Shown: positions 1 through 12,970, counted from the first letter of the stretch. The stretch is DNA of 64,000 nt from Blastomyces gilchristii SLH14081 (GCF_000003855.2 NW_003101681.1:1264786-1328785), one strand, 5' to 3'. Notes: generated by a model from the sequence alone, not told the origin. Program-made: numbers and translations.

Positions 1-2618
1 TCAAGTTAGGAATGAACCATCGCATATATGATGACGTAAGACAGAGGTAGAGGAGAGGATGGAGAAAACAGAGGAAAGAAGGTCGGAGATCGAATCACCT
101 CGATGCCCAATAACCATTGTCGAAGCCATGCTCTTCCAATACGTCTGGTCTTCCGTAATAGACATATTTGGATGTTTGAACGGCGTAATAATGAGGAAAT
201 TGAATGTGACAGTACCAATGATATCGAGCGTATTCGCTGCGATTATCGGCACGGTCACGTCTCCTTGGAGGTTTATCCGCTTCGAGCCGACGGTGGGTTT
301 AATGCTGGACAGCAATGCGACGCCGCGGCCGACGATTTTCTCCTTGGAGCCAGCGTAAGTGGGTATTAAGTCGAAGATAATTTTCACCTTGGAGGCGTCT
401 GCCGCGTGGAAGACGATGGGCTCCGTGGCAATGCTGTCCTGGATGGGTAGGTCGATGATCTCGGGTTCACCACGCGCCTCACTGGCAGAAACGACGATGG
501 ACAATGCGGTGTCCAGCTGCGTCAGATACGCGCTGGCCATGGGAATACGATCGAGGTTAACAGCGTGTACTGATTTCCGCATGTCCATTGTTCCAAGGCT
601 GACCAGAACCATGCTGGCGTCGGTTAGATAGCGATGGCCAAAAGTCTTGATCGGCTCTGCCGCTCGGCCTGTGGATTTTCGATCTGCTAGCGAGGCTGGC
701 GTGGGAGGAGACAAAGAACGGGCTCGCGGAGTAGAGCTGTCAGAATCGCTCGAGATCTCCACTGGTGGAGTAGCCTGTGCCAGCAGTCGAGCGATATCCA
801 TATGACCCCTAAGAGCAGCATGTTCTTTGGCGGTCCAGCCGGAGGAGTCAGGACGCTCCAGATCAGCGCCTGCATTGATCAATAACTCCACCACACCCAA
901 ACTCCCGTCGACGCAGGCGATGAACAATGGCGTCCAAGAATATGTATTCTCCGCGAGCTCAGTATTGGCTTTTTGATCGTGCGACCCGTCCAGAAGGGCC
1001 TTGGCGCACCTATCATGGCCAAACCGTGCCGCAACATGGAGAGCAGTCTCTCCCTGCTCGTCCTGATAATTGATATCTACACCAGCATCGACCAGGAGCT
1101 GGACAATATCAACGAAATTGGATTTAGTAGCAAGCGCAAGCACGGCACTCGACTTGCATATATGTTTCCGGATTGCAGCCTGGTGCTCGTTTGCTCCCCT
1201 CCAGTTCTCCGCATTTAGCAATGCTCGAGTGGTCAGGAGATGGCCCCCAATGACACTTAGGTGCAAAGGTGCCCAACCCTCGTCATCCTGCCAGTTTGGG
1301 CCATCAATACCCTGGGAGACGTCGAACATATTCCATGCCTGCAAATGTTCAATGATAATCTCGCATACGACACGGAATCCATACTGAGCAGCATAATGGA
1401 GTGGGGTTCGACCGGAAATGTCTTTGGCAAGTAATGCACCTCGTTGTTCCGGACGGAGGTTGTCCAGGAGGTGCTGCAACAGTGAGACGGAATCGTCCGT
1501 CCTGCATAACAAGGGGGTCCGGTCGGACTCCTTTACGACAACGCGACTGTGCTGGAGGGTCGGTGCAGCAGCCGGCGTGATGTAATTTGAAGCTTCAGTT
1601 GGAAAATCGAGCACTTGAGCAGCAGAGAGCTCCGAGTCGCTCGTCGACTGCGAGCGCCCAATGGAAATGACAAGACGGTGGATGCAATTTCGTCTATTGA
1701 TGTCGTCATCTTCATCCAAGGTGTCGATCTTCCCTAGCAGAGACACGACCGAATTCCTTGCACGGTAGAAAATGGAACGTTGTAATAGGGCCTTCACGGC
1801 CTTGGAATAGAGACTTGAGTCTAACTCCTCCGCCGCAATCTTCAACGTGGGTAGCAACTCCAACATAATGTGGGTATCGTCTTTGCGCAATGCATCGTCA
1901 AGAGCTAGAAGTAGGCTTGGTGGGAGCTTGAGAATTGGTCGGGAGCTAGGTTTCATCACTGATAGGGAGGAATGTGTGGAGCTCGCATCATCGAAGCCCT
2001 TTTCATCTCCCAAAACAGATAACCAATCATTGATAGTTTTTAGGGATTCCAGCAAGCCAGCATTCGTAGCAAATGGGGCAGGGTCGACTTTGGTTGGCAG
2101 ATATCGCATCTGCGCTTGCGCACCGGGAAGTTTCTTGTCAAGCTTCTTTGTGATTTTGATGAAACCGCGCCGATTGACCTCGCCATACCATTGTAACTTT
2201 CGAAGCTGGCCACGCAGTTCTAGAAGCGCCGCGAGGAGATCCTCAGTGTCTTCAGAATCAAGGCTCTGCGAGGCAATAACTGAATGTCCATAGCGGTCTT
2301 CCAACAGCTTCAGGCGGCGGGAGAAGTCTGCGAACTTTTTGTTGTAGAACTGATCGACATCTTCCAGGTTACGGTCGAGGGAGTAGAAAAATCCTGTAGA
2401 ATAAAACCGAAAAAACAAAACAAAGATCTTAGTACCTTGAAGGGGTCTCACACAAGTGTGTATTTTAGCAAGATGAACCCACCAGCCAAGTCTGGATCAT
2501 GGCCCTCCCTCTGCGCATTGATTTCCGATTTGATCAGCTTTTTCAAGCTCTTATACTTGATATATGACGAACCCCACTCGGGCACAACATTCCTTGCAAG
2601 ATTCCGGCCGAATTTCAT
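1..2618 (-). CDS. PHO81: PHO81/NUC-2-like SPX-ankyrin-GDPD protein, 3' end off window
   Basis: Phosphate-sensing regulator of the yeast PHO81 / Neurospora NUC-2 family, an inhibitor of the Pho80-Pho85 cyclin-CDK pair. Exon 1 (2483-2618) starts MKFGRNLARNVVPEW, the canonical SPX start, and joins in phase (intron 2394-2482) to exon 2 (99-2393). The SPX domain covers about residues 1-200. Ankyrin repeats run from about 370 to 590, with GRTPLHYAAQ, EGWAPLHLSV, GETALHVAARFGH and GWTAKEHAALRGH. Exon 2 ends at a donor right after IGHRG, the first motif of a glycerophosphodiester phosphodiesterase (GDPD) domain, so the next exon lies left of base 1. About 810 residues are visible; family members are about 1,000-1,200. 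GDE1 phosphodiesterases share this architecture, so whether the GDPD domain is catalytic cannot be judged here. Confidence 0.93.
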
Positions 2619-3920
2619 GATGTATATGGTATGGTATGGTCTATTCTTTCCTTTCTTTCGTGATGTATCCCGTTGATCTCCTATAAATCGAAAACTGGAT
2701 GCGGACCCCCAACCTCCCGTGTTAATGATGCATGCAGGAGATGTCCGATCTATTTGTGTTATTGAAGTGTGTCAAAAATCTTCCGGGGGAAATGAGAAAC
2801 GGATATTGATATATCGAAGGAATTAAAGAGGCTATCCGGAGAGGGAATAAAAAGAATTGAGACAGTAAAAAAATGAACGGAGGAAGAAGATTCAGCAAGG
2901 GAAACCTCCCAGAAGGTCACAAACAGGGAAAGGGGAAATAGCAAGAGAAACGGAAGAAAAGGTGGGCCATAGGAGTCGTGGATGCCATCCTGGAGATGTC
3001 TTCTATTTAAACATATTTTCGAGTACTGTTTCTCCCTGGATATCTGTTTATGGAGGCGTTGGTGCAGCTTTTTAATCCAGCTTCTCTCGTCCTTTCCGTA
3101 TCGAGGGTTTCGAGTAAATGAGGGGAGGTTTATTGATCTGCTATATCCTCTGTACAATAAATCAATGTTACCGTCACCAATTAGCTTAATTGACTCTTTA
3201 GACAACATTGATTGGACAAAATGAAGCAAACAAGGCTTGCAGCAAGGAAAAAGAAGCTGTTCCAAAAAAGAGGCCGTTCCAAAAAAGAAGTTGCACGAGT
3301 ACCCTGAGCCTGTCCCTTGTACCTGTCCCTGTCCCTGTACCTGTACATACATACCTAGGTCTACTGCATTCTTTTCCCCTATCCTCTTCGCCAGCTAACA
3401 GAAGGATAAATCAGCAAGTGAGTGGTTGGTCACAGGACGGACTCCGATCACCGCGAAGAGAAGTAACTAGCAGCCAACGGAGCGAGCTGAAAGGGATGAT
3501 GAGAGCGTCCCGGAGATTGGGCAGACTGGACTGACTGACTCGAACAGCTAGCTGGCCCTAGTTCAGTTCCGGCCACAGAGCTTTTCTTCTCTGTTTTTCT
3601 GCCCTGGAGTCGGTGAGGGATCGACCCTGCGCGCTGTGAATGGTGGAGAGCTGGGGCGGGAAGAAATTGGGGGCCCTCCCGTGGGGCGGCGGAACTAGTT
3701 ATATACTAAATTATAATAAGCTAACTACCGACTGCAGCTAGGAAAAGATCAGGTGGGTGTGTGTTCGCTGTGGCGTTTCGAAGCGCAAACAAGCAAGCAG
3801 CTGAGAAGAGAAGGGAAGGCAACGCAGGATGAAATAAGGAAGAAAGAAAGAAAGAAAGATAGAAAGACAGGAAGACAGGAAGGAGGTTGTTAAGGGATTA
3901 ACTATTGGAAGAAACAAAGA

Positions 3921-3994
3921 AACAGTACATACGGACAGTACATACAGTACATACAGTACATACAGTACAGCGTATGCAGCGTATGTACTGTAGT
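3921..3994. repeat. CAGTACATA tandem repeats with inverted copy
   Basis: Five to six degenerate copies of ACAGTACAT lie head to tail, followed by GTATGCAGCGTATGTACTGTAG. The last part is the reverse complement of the repeat unit, so the single strand could fold back. Function unknown; it lies about 1.3 kb upstream of PHO81. Confidence 0.7.
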
Positions 3995-4285
3995 TATTGG
4001 ACCGGGATGACTCAGCGGGCCAGCGCGTGAGGAGAATGTTGGCTCTGATTGGCCAGTGGCTGGTGGAAGGCGTGTGTTGATATTGGCATCGATCTATTGA
4101 CGCCAGTATTGTATTTGGGGACGGGACGGGATGGGATGGGATGGGATCATGGATGGTTTGGTGGAACAGTTGGTTGTCGGGACAGGGCGAGACATGGCGA
4201 GGATGGTTATTATTTCTCGATCAAGACATGGAACAGTTGCAGGTCTAGTTACGGATTACAGCATTATTTCTAAAGACATAGTCTA

Positions 4286-4291
4286 CACGTG
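4286..4291. promoter_or_regulatory. CACGTG palindrome, possible Pho4/NUC-1-type site
   Basis: An exact CACGTG E-box lies about 1.67 kb upstream of the PHO81 start codon. Pho4 (yeast) and NUC-1 (Neurospora) bind this sequence in phosphate-regulated promoters. A single hexamer at this distance is weak evidence, and another copy occurs near 15896 between unrelated genes. Confidence 0.2.
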
Positions 4292-4388
4292 CAACGGTAT
4301 AAAGGAACCTAGTCCATCCTATCATAGAAGAAGAGGAGCATCTGTATCTATCTCTCAATTCATCCGCATGCACCGGGTACCGGCAGGC

Positions 4389-4389
4389 A

Positions 4390-4435
<46 letters not shown>
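4389..4435. repeat. (TA)n microsatellite
   Basis: Near-perfect alternating TA tract of about 47 nt in intergenic DNA. Confidence 0.95.
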
Positions 4436-4438
<3 letters not shown>

Positions 4439-4731
4439 ATGATGAGAAATACTACATACATATGCACAGCACATGCAAACAAAGAGCAAGCAAACTTCCA
4501 ACATCTTGCAAGACCTTTACGGAACAGGTTGTAACTTAAGCAATATCATCCTGGAATGCCCAGATATGCTGTGCTGCGTGGTCTCGGTGCACAGATTTAA
4601 GCCAGTCCTAAGCCACTGTCCCACCTTCCCCGGCTTCTGCCAAGGCAAGGACAGAATGTACGCATTATGCATTATTATTATTCCCAGTCATCGGGCAACT
4701 AGGATATGTGAAATGTTTCCAACCAAGAAGA

Positions 4732-4762
4732 AAGGAGGAGGAGGAGGAGGAGGGGGGGGGGC
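4732..4762. repeat. (GGA)n / poly-G tract
   Basis: About seven GGA triplets run into a stretch of nine or ten G, then GGA again. The tract is strand-asymmetric, purine only, and could form a G-quadruplex or H-DNA. Confidence 0.9.
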
Positions 4763-5553
4763 GGAGGAAGAAGCTCATCTAACTTCAATTTCGAGAATAT
4801 ATGAATGTAAGAACGAGGTGAATTGTTGCAGCGCCATGTATATATATATTCTCAATTTCTACAAACTCCTGACTGCCGCGTTAGGTTGTTGACATTGAGC
4901 AACGACCAAAAAATAACAAGGAACAAGACCGTGCATGATGAAGGAAGAAGAGTTTTTGAACTTTGAAGCAGTCAACCAAGTGGAGCTCCGTGGTGTAAAA
5001 ATGCCATCGTTAAAAAGGGGAAAAAAGAATTAAGTGGAGTAATCCATCCCATAACATATTAAGAGGGGAAATTAAAACGGGAACAAAACCAATTTGAGAA
5101 AAACTCAGAGAAGAGAGAAACACAAAATAAAAAGATAGAAAATGAAAACGAGAAAATGAGAAAATCCCAGAAATGAACAGCAGAAATCCATGCCCTACCT
5201 ATCTAAACCCCTTAACTAAAGAGAAACAATAATAAATATGAAAGAACTAGCAGTACAACAAAATATTCTGGTATAAGAAAATGGGGGATAGAATGAACAG
5301 ACCCATGAAGAATAAAACAGCAAATAATAAACGAGGGGGAAAACAGATGAACAGATCCCATACAAACCGGGGGGAAAAAAAAGAGAAAGAAAGAAAGAAA
5401 AAAAGAAAACAAGAAATATAGGAAATCAGATCAGATCAAACAAACAAATAAAAATACACCGCAATTGAATCAATCAAACATAGACAACAGCCATACGCAA
5501 AATTAAGGAAAGAGGAGGGAAGACCGACAAAACAAATTAGAGCATCAACTATC

Positions 5554-8285
5554 TCAACCTTCAACCAAAACCCTTAGTCCCTCCACTCCACACCTCAACA
5601 CCTCCTCCCCCATCCCTTCCCCTCCAGCAGCAGTTCCCTTCCCACCTCCACCACCGATACCCCCAACCAAACAACCCCTCAACACATCCACAGCGCCTTT
5701 CTCCTTCAACACCCTCCGCGCCTTTCTCCCCGCTTCCTCTTCACAGCATCCCATATTCCTCACACAGACAAGCCCTCGATGAACCATCTCCACCCCCCCA
5801 TCCCCATCACCCTCTTTACACATCCCCAACACAACCTCCACGCCCCCCTCCCTCGCCAACACTGCTTCTACAACGCCCTCAAACTCCGTTAGCACCGCCA
5901 ACGCACCTCCCGCCGCCCTCCGCGTGGGCAGATCCCGCGCATCAGCTAGGGCCAGGAGGATATGCAGCCGCTGGGCGGCGCGCGGGGTTCCATCGGCGAA
6001 TTTGGCGATGGCGTCGGGGCAGGTTGTCAGGTTGCAGGTGAGTTCTGTGGCGGCGCGTTGGAGGTGGGTGTTTGAGGAGAGGAGGAGGTCTTCGACTGTG
6101 GGGAAGGCGAGGCGGGTTATTAGGGATGCGGCAGAAGGGGGCGAGGAGGATGAGGATGAGGAGGATGAGGAAGGGGGGGCCGAGGCGAGGTTTGTGAGCG
6201 CGAGGAGGGATTCGAAGGTGGGGAGGAGGTCGCGTGGGGCTTCGGTGGAGAGGGTGGGGGAGGAGGAGGATGATGGTGAGGAGGAGGAGGAGGATGGTTG
6301 GAGGAGGTGAACAAGGGGTCTGATTGCTGTGGTGACTTGGGGGAAGCCCGAGGTGGAGAAGACGTGGGCTGGGTTAACGGAGATGAGGATGCGGGCGAGA
6401 GCGTGGGCGGCATTTTGGGTTGGTTCGTCGTTTGCTCGGTAGTTGGTGCTGTTCTCTGTGCGGGAGGAGATGAGGGATAGGAGTAGTTTGATGGCACCTT
6501 GTTGGGCGAGTTTTCCACGGGTTTGTGGGGCTTTGGAGAGGGAGAGTAGGATCTTGCTGGTCAGATCTTGGATGGAGTTGGAGGCTGTGTTGGCTTTGTT
6601 GCAGTCGATGAGTAGAGGCATGATACCAGCATTGATGACCGTTGTACAGCGCTCCTTCACATGGCTGTCGTCGTCCAGGGGATTAGACGCTGCAGGTTGG
6701 GAAGATGCGTTCGCGTACGATCTAAGCTGGGAGATTTTCTTCTGTTCTTCAGATAAATTAGGACGGTATTTTGTGAGATTATGGATGATCATGAGTCCGC
6801 CGTAAACGAGAGATGCGTCGGTAACATTGTTTTTGAGTATAGCTTCTAGGTCTGACTGGAAAGTCGACCCTTTGGAAACCAGCTGTTCCTTGACCTCTGG
6901 CTTGACGGAGGAAAATGCCAAGCCCTCAACCAAATGATGGAAGTCTCCTTTCTGCGGACGCTTAGCTAGGAGGATTTTAAATCTTTCAACTAGATCATGG
7001 GAACTACCTGACGATTCCTCCGCCCGGATCCTCGACGCAGCAGTCGAGGGTTTCGGATTGGCATCATTTTCAGAGGCCCTGATTTTGGCCAAGATAACAG
7101 CAGCGAGCTCTGCGCGTTCGTCGGCTCCATTGCTGAGCGTATGGGAGAGCCAGTCTGCGCAATGCTTATCAATGGCTTCGCGGCACTGCTTGTCGATGCA
7201 GGAGGCGTTAAACAGTTCCAGTACAGCGCGTTCCACGGTGATACCTTTACGCTTCTGTTCGAGCAAGGCAAGAAGAGATTGGACAAATCCCTTAGTCAAG
7301 AAGAGAGCTGCAGTGATGGAGGGGATAATAGGAAAGACAGCAGCGGCGGCAGAGAAAGCAAAGATATAGTCGTCATTCCGCTGTCTCGCAACACGAGCCG
7401 TAAGGATTTTGGAGAAAAGTGTCTGCCCGTTCTCCCCCGCAGCTTCAAGGTATTTGGCGGTTGCCAATGTGGCCTGGCTGCGGACGTCACTGGGCAACCT
7501 CAGGTCCAGGGAAGACAAAATGGCATCAAAGCACTCCTCGTCAACCAAGTGCTGCAGATTCTCCGCATCGACTGCAAGAAGTCGGGCAATCCCCTTAAGG
7601 GAGCGGCCGTCTAGGTCATGTCCGGATTCCATGAGCTTGGCAATAAAGAGCTGGAACAGCTCACTTTTGCAGTGGTTGCGGACTTGTTCGGACTGCCAGA
7701 GCGCCGTATCCAGCACCACAGTATCCAAACATACGACAGCACCATCTCCCCGGTCGTAGATCTCGTCGAAGAATTGGGTAACGGAGAGTTGGAGCTGGGC
7801 GGCAAAGTGGCGGCGAATATGGGGGCTGTTCCGCACCAGGGCGGTAATTATCTCGTCCTGGATATTCGAGAGGCTCGTGGCGGGGCAGGAGAGGATGAGG
7901 TTAAGGGTATCGAGGGCAGCTTCAGGGGGAGGCTGCAGGCCATCAACGCGGAGGCGTACGGCGGCGTCGCGACCGGCGCTTTCGTCTTTGTGGGTGACAT
8001 ACCGGCGGCAGAGGTTTACGAGTACGTGGTTTGTCTCTTCGTCCTCCGATATTTTCTTGAAGGCAGCTTTGACTTCGTCGTTATCTGGAGCCAGGGAGAT
8101 CGCCTCGCGGAGGTTTCTTGAAGCGGCCTGAAAAAAAGGAAAGAGTCAGACCACGGTTCTCCAGTACAAGATTGCGGCGCAAAGAGAATGAAAAGAGGGA
8201 CTACCTCTCGATGGCCTGCATCAACTAATTCGACGGCTTCTCTAGCCAGCTGGACGGCGCGGTCATCGGAGGCGGACTGCACCAT
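5554..8285 (-). CDS. UNC-45/She4/Cro1-like UCS myosin chaperone
   Basis: Predicted myosin co-chaperone of the UCS (UNC-45/Cro1/She4) family, acting with Hsp90 on myosin heads in endocytosis and polarised growth. Exon 1 (8205-8285) encodes 27 residues beginning MVQSASDDRAVQLAREA. An intron (8128-8204, donor GTAGTC, acceptor TTTCAG) joins in phase to exon 2 (5554-8127), giving 884 residues. The N-terminus is a short helical TPR-like segment (ELVDAGHREAASRNLREAIS). The rest is armadillo/HEAT-type alpha repeat, e.g. KILLSLSKAPQTRGKLAQQG and AATELTCNLTTCPDA. A Ser/Pro-rich insertion with two runs of five to ten Ser lies near residues 650-700. The C-terminal 90 residues are glycine-rich and acidic. 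A further upstream TPR exon cannot be excluded. Family assignment rests on overall pattern and length, not on a signature motif. Confidence 0.8.
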
Positions 8286-8917
8286 GGAGGCGGCGATCTG
8301 TTGAAGAGGCCGCTCGTTTCGTTTCTGGATGAGGAGACGTTGGTTCTCGAATCGGCTGGATCGGCTGAAGCGCGATTGACGGCGATATCGCCTCAAGAGG
8401 GCTCTAACTTGTTAGAAGGAATAACCGCTGGGCGTAAGACGTGGGAAAGAGAGCCAGGCAGCTCGACGGGAGAAGGGTTTTGGGGGTTGGGGGTTGGGAG
8501 AAGTTTTGGTAGAAGTTTTGGCAGATTGACTCAGGGCGAGGTTGTTGTTGGCGGAGTTGGCGGAGGCTCGATCGGAGTCCGGCAAAGAAGAAGAAGAGCG
8601 CAGTTTTGGAGGGAGGAAGAACAGAAAGGAGACACCAGCAACAACGATGCAACAACCAAAGCAAAGACAGAGGAGAGGAAATAGATAAATAAATAAGGAG
8701 TCGGAGAAAATAAATAAAAAATAAAAAAAATAAAAATAAGCGTGTTGGGGGGTTGGTTCTTAGGGTTTGGGCAGTTGAGTTGGGCGGCGAAAGAGTTCTA
8801 AATGTAGAATTAATTATACTTTTTCCCTTATCTATTCTGTTAAACAAGTGCGGAAAAGAAAAAAGAAAAAAGAAAAAGAGATGTATGTGTGTTTTCTTTG
8901 TCTGTCCGGGGAAGGAT

Positions 8918-8955
8918 GAGAGAGAGAGAGAGATATATATATATATATATATATA
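8918..8955. repeat. (GA)n-(TA)n compound microsatellite
   Basis: Seven GA units are followed directly by about eleven TA units. Confidence 0.95.
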
Positions 8956-9174
8956 CTCCGTATATATATGTGAAATAAGGATGATGAGTATATGTATGTG
9001 CGGAGTACTTATATGTTGAGTAACAAGCAATAAGTAATAATAATAACAGTCTCACAAGAGAGAAAAAAGAAGAATAATATAATAAAAAATAATTTACAAG
9101 CCCTGCAGGAAGCGGAATTAAAAATAATAATAATACATAAGATAACTATGAGTGAGTTACTACTGGAGAGGTCA

Positions 9175-9219
9175 AGCTCTCCTCTCCCTCTCCCTCTCCC
9201 TCTCCCTCTCCCTCTCCCG
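9175..9219. repeat. (CTCTCC)n minisatellite
   Basis: About seven hexamer copies, an all-pyrimidine strand. Polypyrimidine tracts are common in fungal promoters, and this one sits 755 nt upstream of TFB4. Confidence 0.9.
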
Positions 9220-9599
9220 AGTCCGCAGTCCCGCCGTCCCCAGTCCGTCCCCAGGATTAGCGTCAATTGCAGTGGGGATAATTGCTTTTTCTGAGATAGC
9301 AGCCCGGGTAGCACCAGCTTGCTTATGCGAATGAAACGAGTCATCGACATCATGATTGATAAGACGCGGCGGAGGAATGAATCTCCATCCAACCGGATTC
9401 TTCTGCTTCTGCACGCACGCCGGAGCCAAGAGCTATAACTATAGAAAAAAATAACGTCAATATAATATCTATCTATAGTGTGTGCGATCGAGGTAAGTCG
9501 CTAATAATAGCTTGAGATATTGGCTCGTACTGCCAATGCTTGCCTTCAGTGTGCGACTGCTGGGCGAAGGATGCAAGCGTTGAGCGGAAAATGAGCTGA

Positions 9600-9668
9600 G
9601 GATGAAGATGAATGAAGACGGAGATGAAGATGAAGATGAAAGATGAAAGATGAAAGATGAAAGATGGA
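9600..9668. repeat. GATGAA / AAAGATG repeats
   Basis: Degenerate purine-rich repeat of 6-8 nt units, about 70 nt long, upstream of TFB4. Confidence 0.85.
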
Positions 9669-9973
9669 GTTGAAATTTGAGCTTGAAGACGCCGTTTCGG
9701 TATGGACATAGCTACAGTAAATAACTACAGTACGTACAGTGCAACTGATATAGACACACTCAACAGCACAACAACACAGCTTCAAATATCCCAAACCATA
9801 CATACATACTCCGTCCTATCCAGTAACTACTAGAGACAGACAGCATTGCATTGCATCTCTGTCGCGTCCTCACCATGCGACCATAGCTAGTTTTATAACT
9901 AGTCATTTTGCCTCTCTCCTCCACCCACCCCCATCCATCATCCATCCATCCATCCACCATCACCACCATCACC

Positions 9974-11349
9974 ATGAACGCTGTCGACGGCGCAACCCAT
10001 TATGACCCCTCCTCCAATAACGGTATACAACAGCTCTCTTCTCTTGTTGTTCACCCAGCCTTAGATTAGATATCTTCAGAGTAGCTAGCTAACTAACTAA
10101 ACTAAAATTCATCCCTTCAGTCCCCGCCCCCTCCCTCCTCACCGTCATCCTCGATACAAATCCCCACGCCTGGGCCCGCCTTGAACCCTCCCTCCCGTTC
10201 TCCGCCGCCATCGCAAACCTTCTCGTCTTCATCAACGCCCATCTGGCCTGTAACTACGCAAACAAGGTTGCCGTCGTCGCCTCCCACTGCCATCATGCTA
10301 CCTGGCTCTACCCTACCCCTTCCACCCCCCCGTCCTCGTCGTCAGACCAGCAGACCACACCGCCAGATCGGGACGTCATCATGAACGGCCAACCCTCCCC
10401 CGAAGAATATCATCAGCAAGGAAAAGGAAAAGAAGAAGAAAGAGATGATGATGATGATGATGAACCTATAAACAAATACCGCCCCTTCCGCCTCGTCGAA
10501 GAACAACTAACCCGCAACCTCCACGCCCTCCTCTCCACCACCACCTCTGCCGACATCTCCTCCACAACCTCCACCATGATCGCTGGCGCCCTCACTCTCG
10601 CCCTCAGCCACATAAACCGCGAAACAATCGCCCACGCCGAAACCCACGGCACCGCAAAACCAGACGGCACCTCCGCCTCCACCTCCACCTCCACAGGCAC
10701 CACAGCATCCGGCCTCCCACCCCCGCCAGGCACCACCCCCGCCACCTCCTCCCCAACCCCTCCTCACCTTTCCAACCCCACAGCCCTCCAATCCCGCATC
10801 CTCATAATCTCCCTAAGCAGCACCACCCACGCCGCCCAACACTACATCCCCATCATGAACAGCATCTTCGCCTGCCAGCGCCTGCACATCCCAATCGACA
10901 TCCTCAAGCTAGCCGGCGACGCCGCATTCCTCCAGCAAGCCTCCGACGCCACCCGCGGCATCTACATCCCCGTCACCTCCCACCCCGCCGGCTTCCTGCA
11001 GTATCTGATGCTAGGCTTCCTCCCGGACCAGCGCGCGCGCGCGCACCTGGTCCTGCCCAGCCGCGTCGACGTCGATTTCCGCGCGGCGTGCTTCTGTCAC
11101 CGCCGCGTTGTCGACGTCGGGTTTGTGTGTAGTATTTGTCTGAGTATCTTTTGCGAGCCGCTTGGTGGGGTTGATGGGGTTGCGGAGTGTTTGACGTGCG
11201 GGTCACAGTTGGGGGTTGGGGAGTATGCCGTTAAGCCTGTTGTGGTTGCGGGGAGGAAGAGGAAGAGGAAGAAGGAGAAAGGGGTTGGTGGGAAGGGGGG
11301 TGTATCGCCTGGGTCAGCGACGCCGACTCCTACGCCGGGAGCTCTGTAG
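9974..11349 (+). CDS. TFB4: TFIIH core subunit TFB4 (p34)
   Basis: Subunit of the TFIIH core complex in transcription initiation and nucleotide excision repair. Exon 1 (9974-10022) encodes MNAVDGATHYDPSSNN; the intron 10023-10120 ends TTCAG and joins in phase to exon 2 (10121-11349). The product is 425 residues. The N-terminal vWA-like domain opens with SLLTVILDTNPHAWARL, the typical start of this family, and continues through QSRILIISLSSTTHAAQHY and HIPIDILKLAGDAAFLQQA. The C-terminal C4 zinc finger is visible as ACFCHRRVVDVGFVCSICLS followed by a second CxxC pair (LTCGSQLG, preceded by AEC). A low-complexity Thr/Ser/Pro insertion sits in the middle. The tail is a basic Lys/Arg-rich stretch, possibly a nuclear localisation signal. 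Divergent from the UCS-chaperone gene. Confidence 0.95.
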
Positions 11350-11381
<32 letters not shown>

Positions 11382-12970
11382 TAGGGCATATTCTCATTTC
11401 ATGGTTGTAATATAATTAGCCATCTTAGATTTTCTACAGGATATCTTTCTCCATTCTTTCTTGTCTAGCTAGCGACTTATGTAGAGTGGGGCGTATCTAC
11501 CTTCTCAAATTCGGAAGTGTTCTAAAATCATATCTCCATCCATCCCAGTGGTGAATTCGAATCCGGATGAGAACAAAACAAAAAGGGACGCAATTTACCT
11601 TCCAAATTTATCCCACGTCCTACTACCGGGTACCCTAGTTATCCATCCAACTTACACCCAGCATCGTAGCCCTATATCTACTTCTCGTATATCAGATACA
11701 CAGCACTTGTCCCACCCTCATTCTACCCGCACAATTCCCCCCAACCATCATAAAGCAAATCTTACCCTCCCACAACAACCCCTTGGCTCTCCGTATGTAA
11801 CAAAACCCGGCCAAGGACTGTGGTACCTCCCTTCCCTACCTAACCCACCAAATACCACCAACCTACCTTGCGCAGATGCTCTATTTTTTAACTATAACTA
11901 GTAAATGGATGATGCTTATCACGCCCAGCCCTGAGGCCTGCGAAATCCAAACCCTGCCGAGTCAAATACACGTTGCAAGTTTCACCCCAAGGAATCAAAA
12001 GCGTAAGATATACCGAGTAGGGTTTCCTTTTGGTTCTTTATATGGTCTGACAGCGTCACACCTCCGCTACCAGAGACTAGGCAAACATTAAACAAGATTG
12101 GCAGTGCAGATTAGGGAACGCCAGTAGCATGGAGTGGTGTGAGAGGGAGGAGTGAGAAGCGAGGAGGGAGGATGAGTAAAGGTGTGGCACAGAGAAAAAA
12201 CGGTAACGAAATTACTAAAAAGGATATGCCAACCAATCAGTTCTTCCCGACAGAACACACAGCCAAGGCTATAGAGGAGCATCAGACTCATCTAGCTCCG
12301 GAAGTGAATAGGTCTCCCCTTGTCTGCCATTGTGCCATCCTCAAAAGACATCCCAGGATTATCAAAACGCATCAATCTAGAACCGTCAGCATCCCATCCA
12401 ATGAAATGGTCTCGTCGTGTTATCTGCCTTCCCTGCTTTGTACAGCTGCCTGGTTAGTTTTCTTCTGAGAGCGCGGAAACAATTCAAATCTCACCTGGTA
12501 GGGTGAGATGACAATGCGGACATCGAGTTGAATATGCTCTTGCAGGGGTGATTGCTAATGCTGAAGTTAAAGCAGCAGAAGGGAAAATTAATTTACAGGA
12601 TCCAAATTCGCTGTATGGGCAAAGAACGTAATATGTGTTGCTGTCCCTGTATATGTTCGCTTTCCTATCTGCGCCTGAATCCATCCGACACAGAACTAGT
12701 CAAAAAAGGCCCTGACAATGGGATATGGATCGTGACTTAGGCAGCAAGGACACTTCCCTCTCCGGACGCGATACGGAGTAGGATGTATCTTTCTTCGATT
12801 CGTCTAAATGCTAGAGTCACGTATTGATAGAAAACACTCGGTAGGAGCGTAGGTAAGTAGATATCTCCAAAATGCCCCTTACTCGGTGCTAGGAGGCCGA
12901 ATACCTGAACAGAGAAAGTACCGAGTCAGCTACTCATCGTTTCTCAGACCAAGTGTCTAGTGAGACCCTA
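11350..12970. other. convergent intergenic region (TFB4 / taspase)
   Basis: 1.6 kb between two 3' ends. A (TA)n tract begins 7 nt after the TFB4 stop (11356-11380). An exact TACGGAGTA palindromic motif is at 12772-12780. No coding exon or structured RNA recognised. Confidence 0.65.
11356..11380. repeat. (TA)n microsatellite in TFB4 3' flank
   Basis: About twelve TA units immediately downstream of the TFB4 stop codon, probably in the 3' UTR. Confidence 0.9.

Larger units (their letters stand above)
2619..5553. other. 2.9-kb gene-free intergenic stretch
   Basis: I see no coding exon on either strand. This is the PHO81 upstream region followed by the 3' flank of the UCS-chaperone gene. It holds several simple repeats (annotated separately), A-rich purine tracts around 5000-5500, and short repeats of CAGTACATA. 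The open frames here are low-complexity or splice-less and match no family I recognise. Confidence 0.7.
8286..9973. other. divergent intergenic region (UCS chaperone / TFB4)
   Basis: 1.69 kb between the start codons of two divergent genes, so it should hold both promoters. Nothing coding is seen. It carries a GA/TA microsatellite, a (CTCTCC)n tract, GATGAA repeats, and three copies of TACTCCGTA-like motifs (8954, 9000 region, 9807). Confidence 0.7.

Noticed and set aside
6120..6518. Proline-rich minus-strand frame overlapping the UCS chaperone
   Set aside because: Low-complexity shadow of the Ser/Pro insertion in the chaperone gene.
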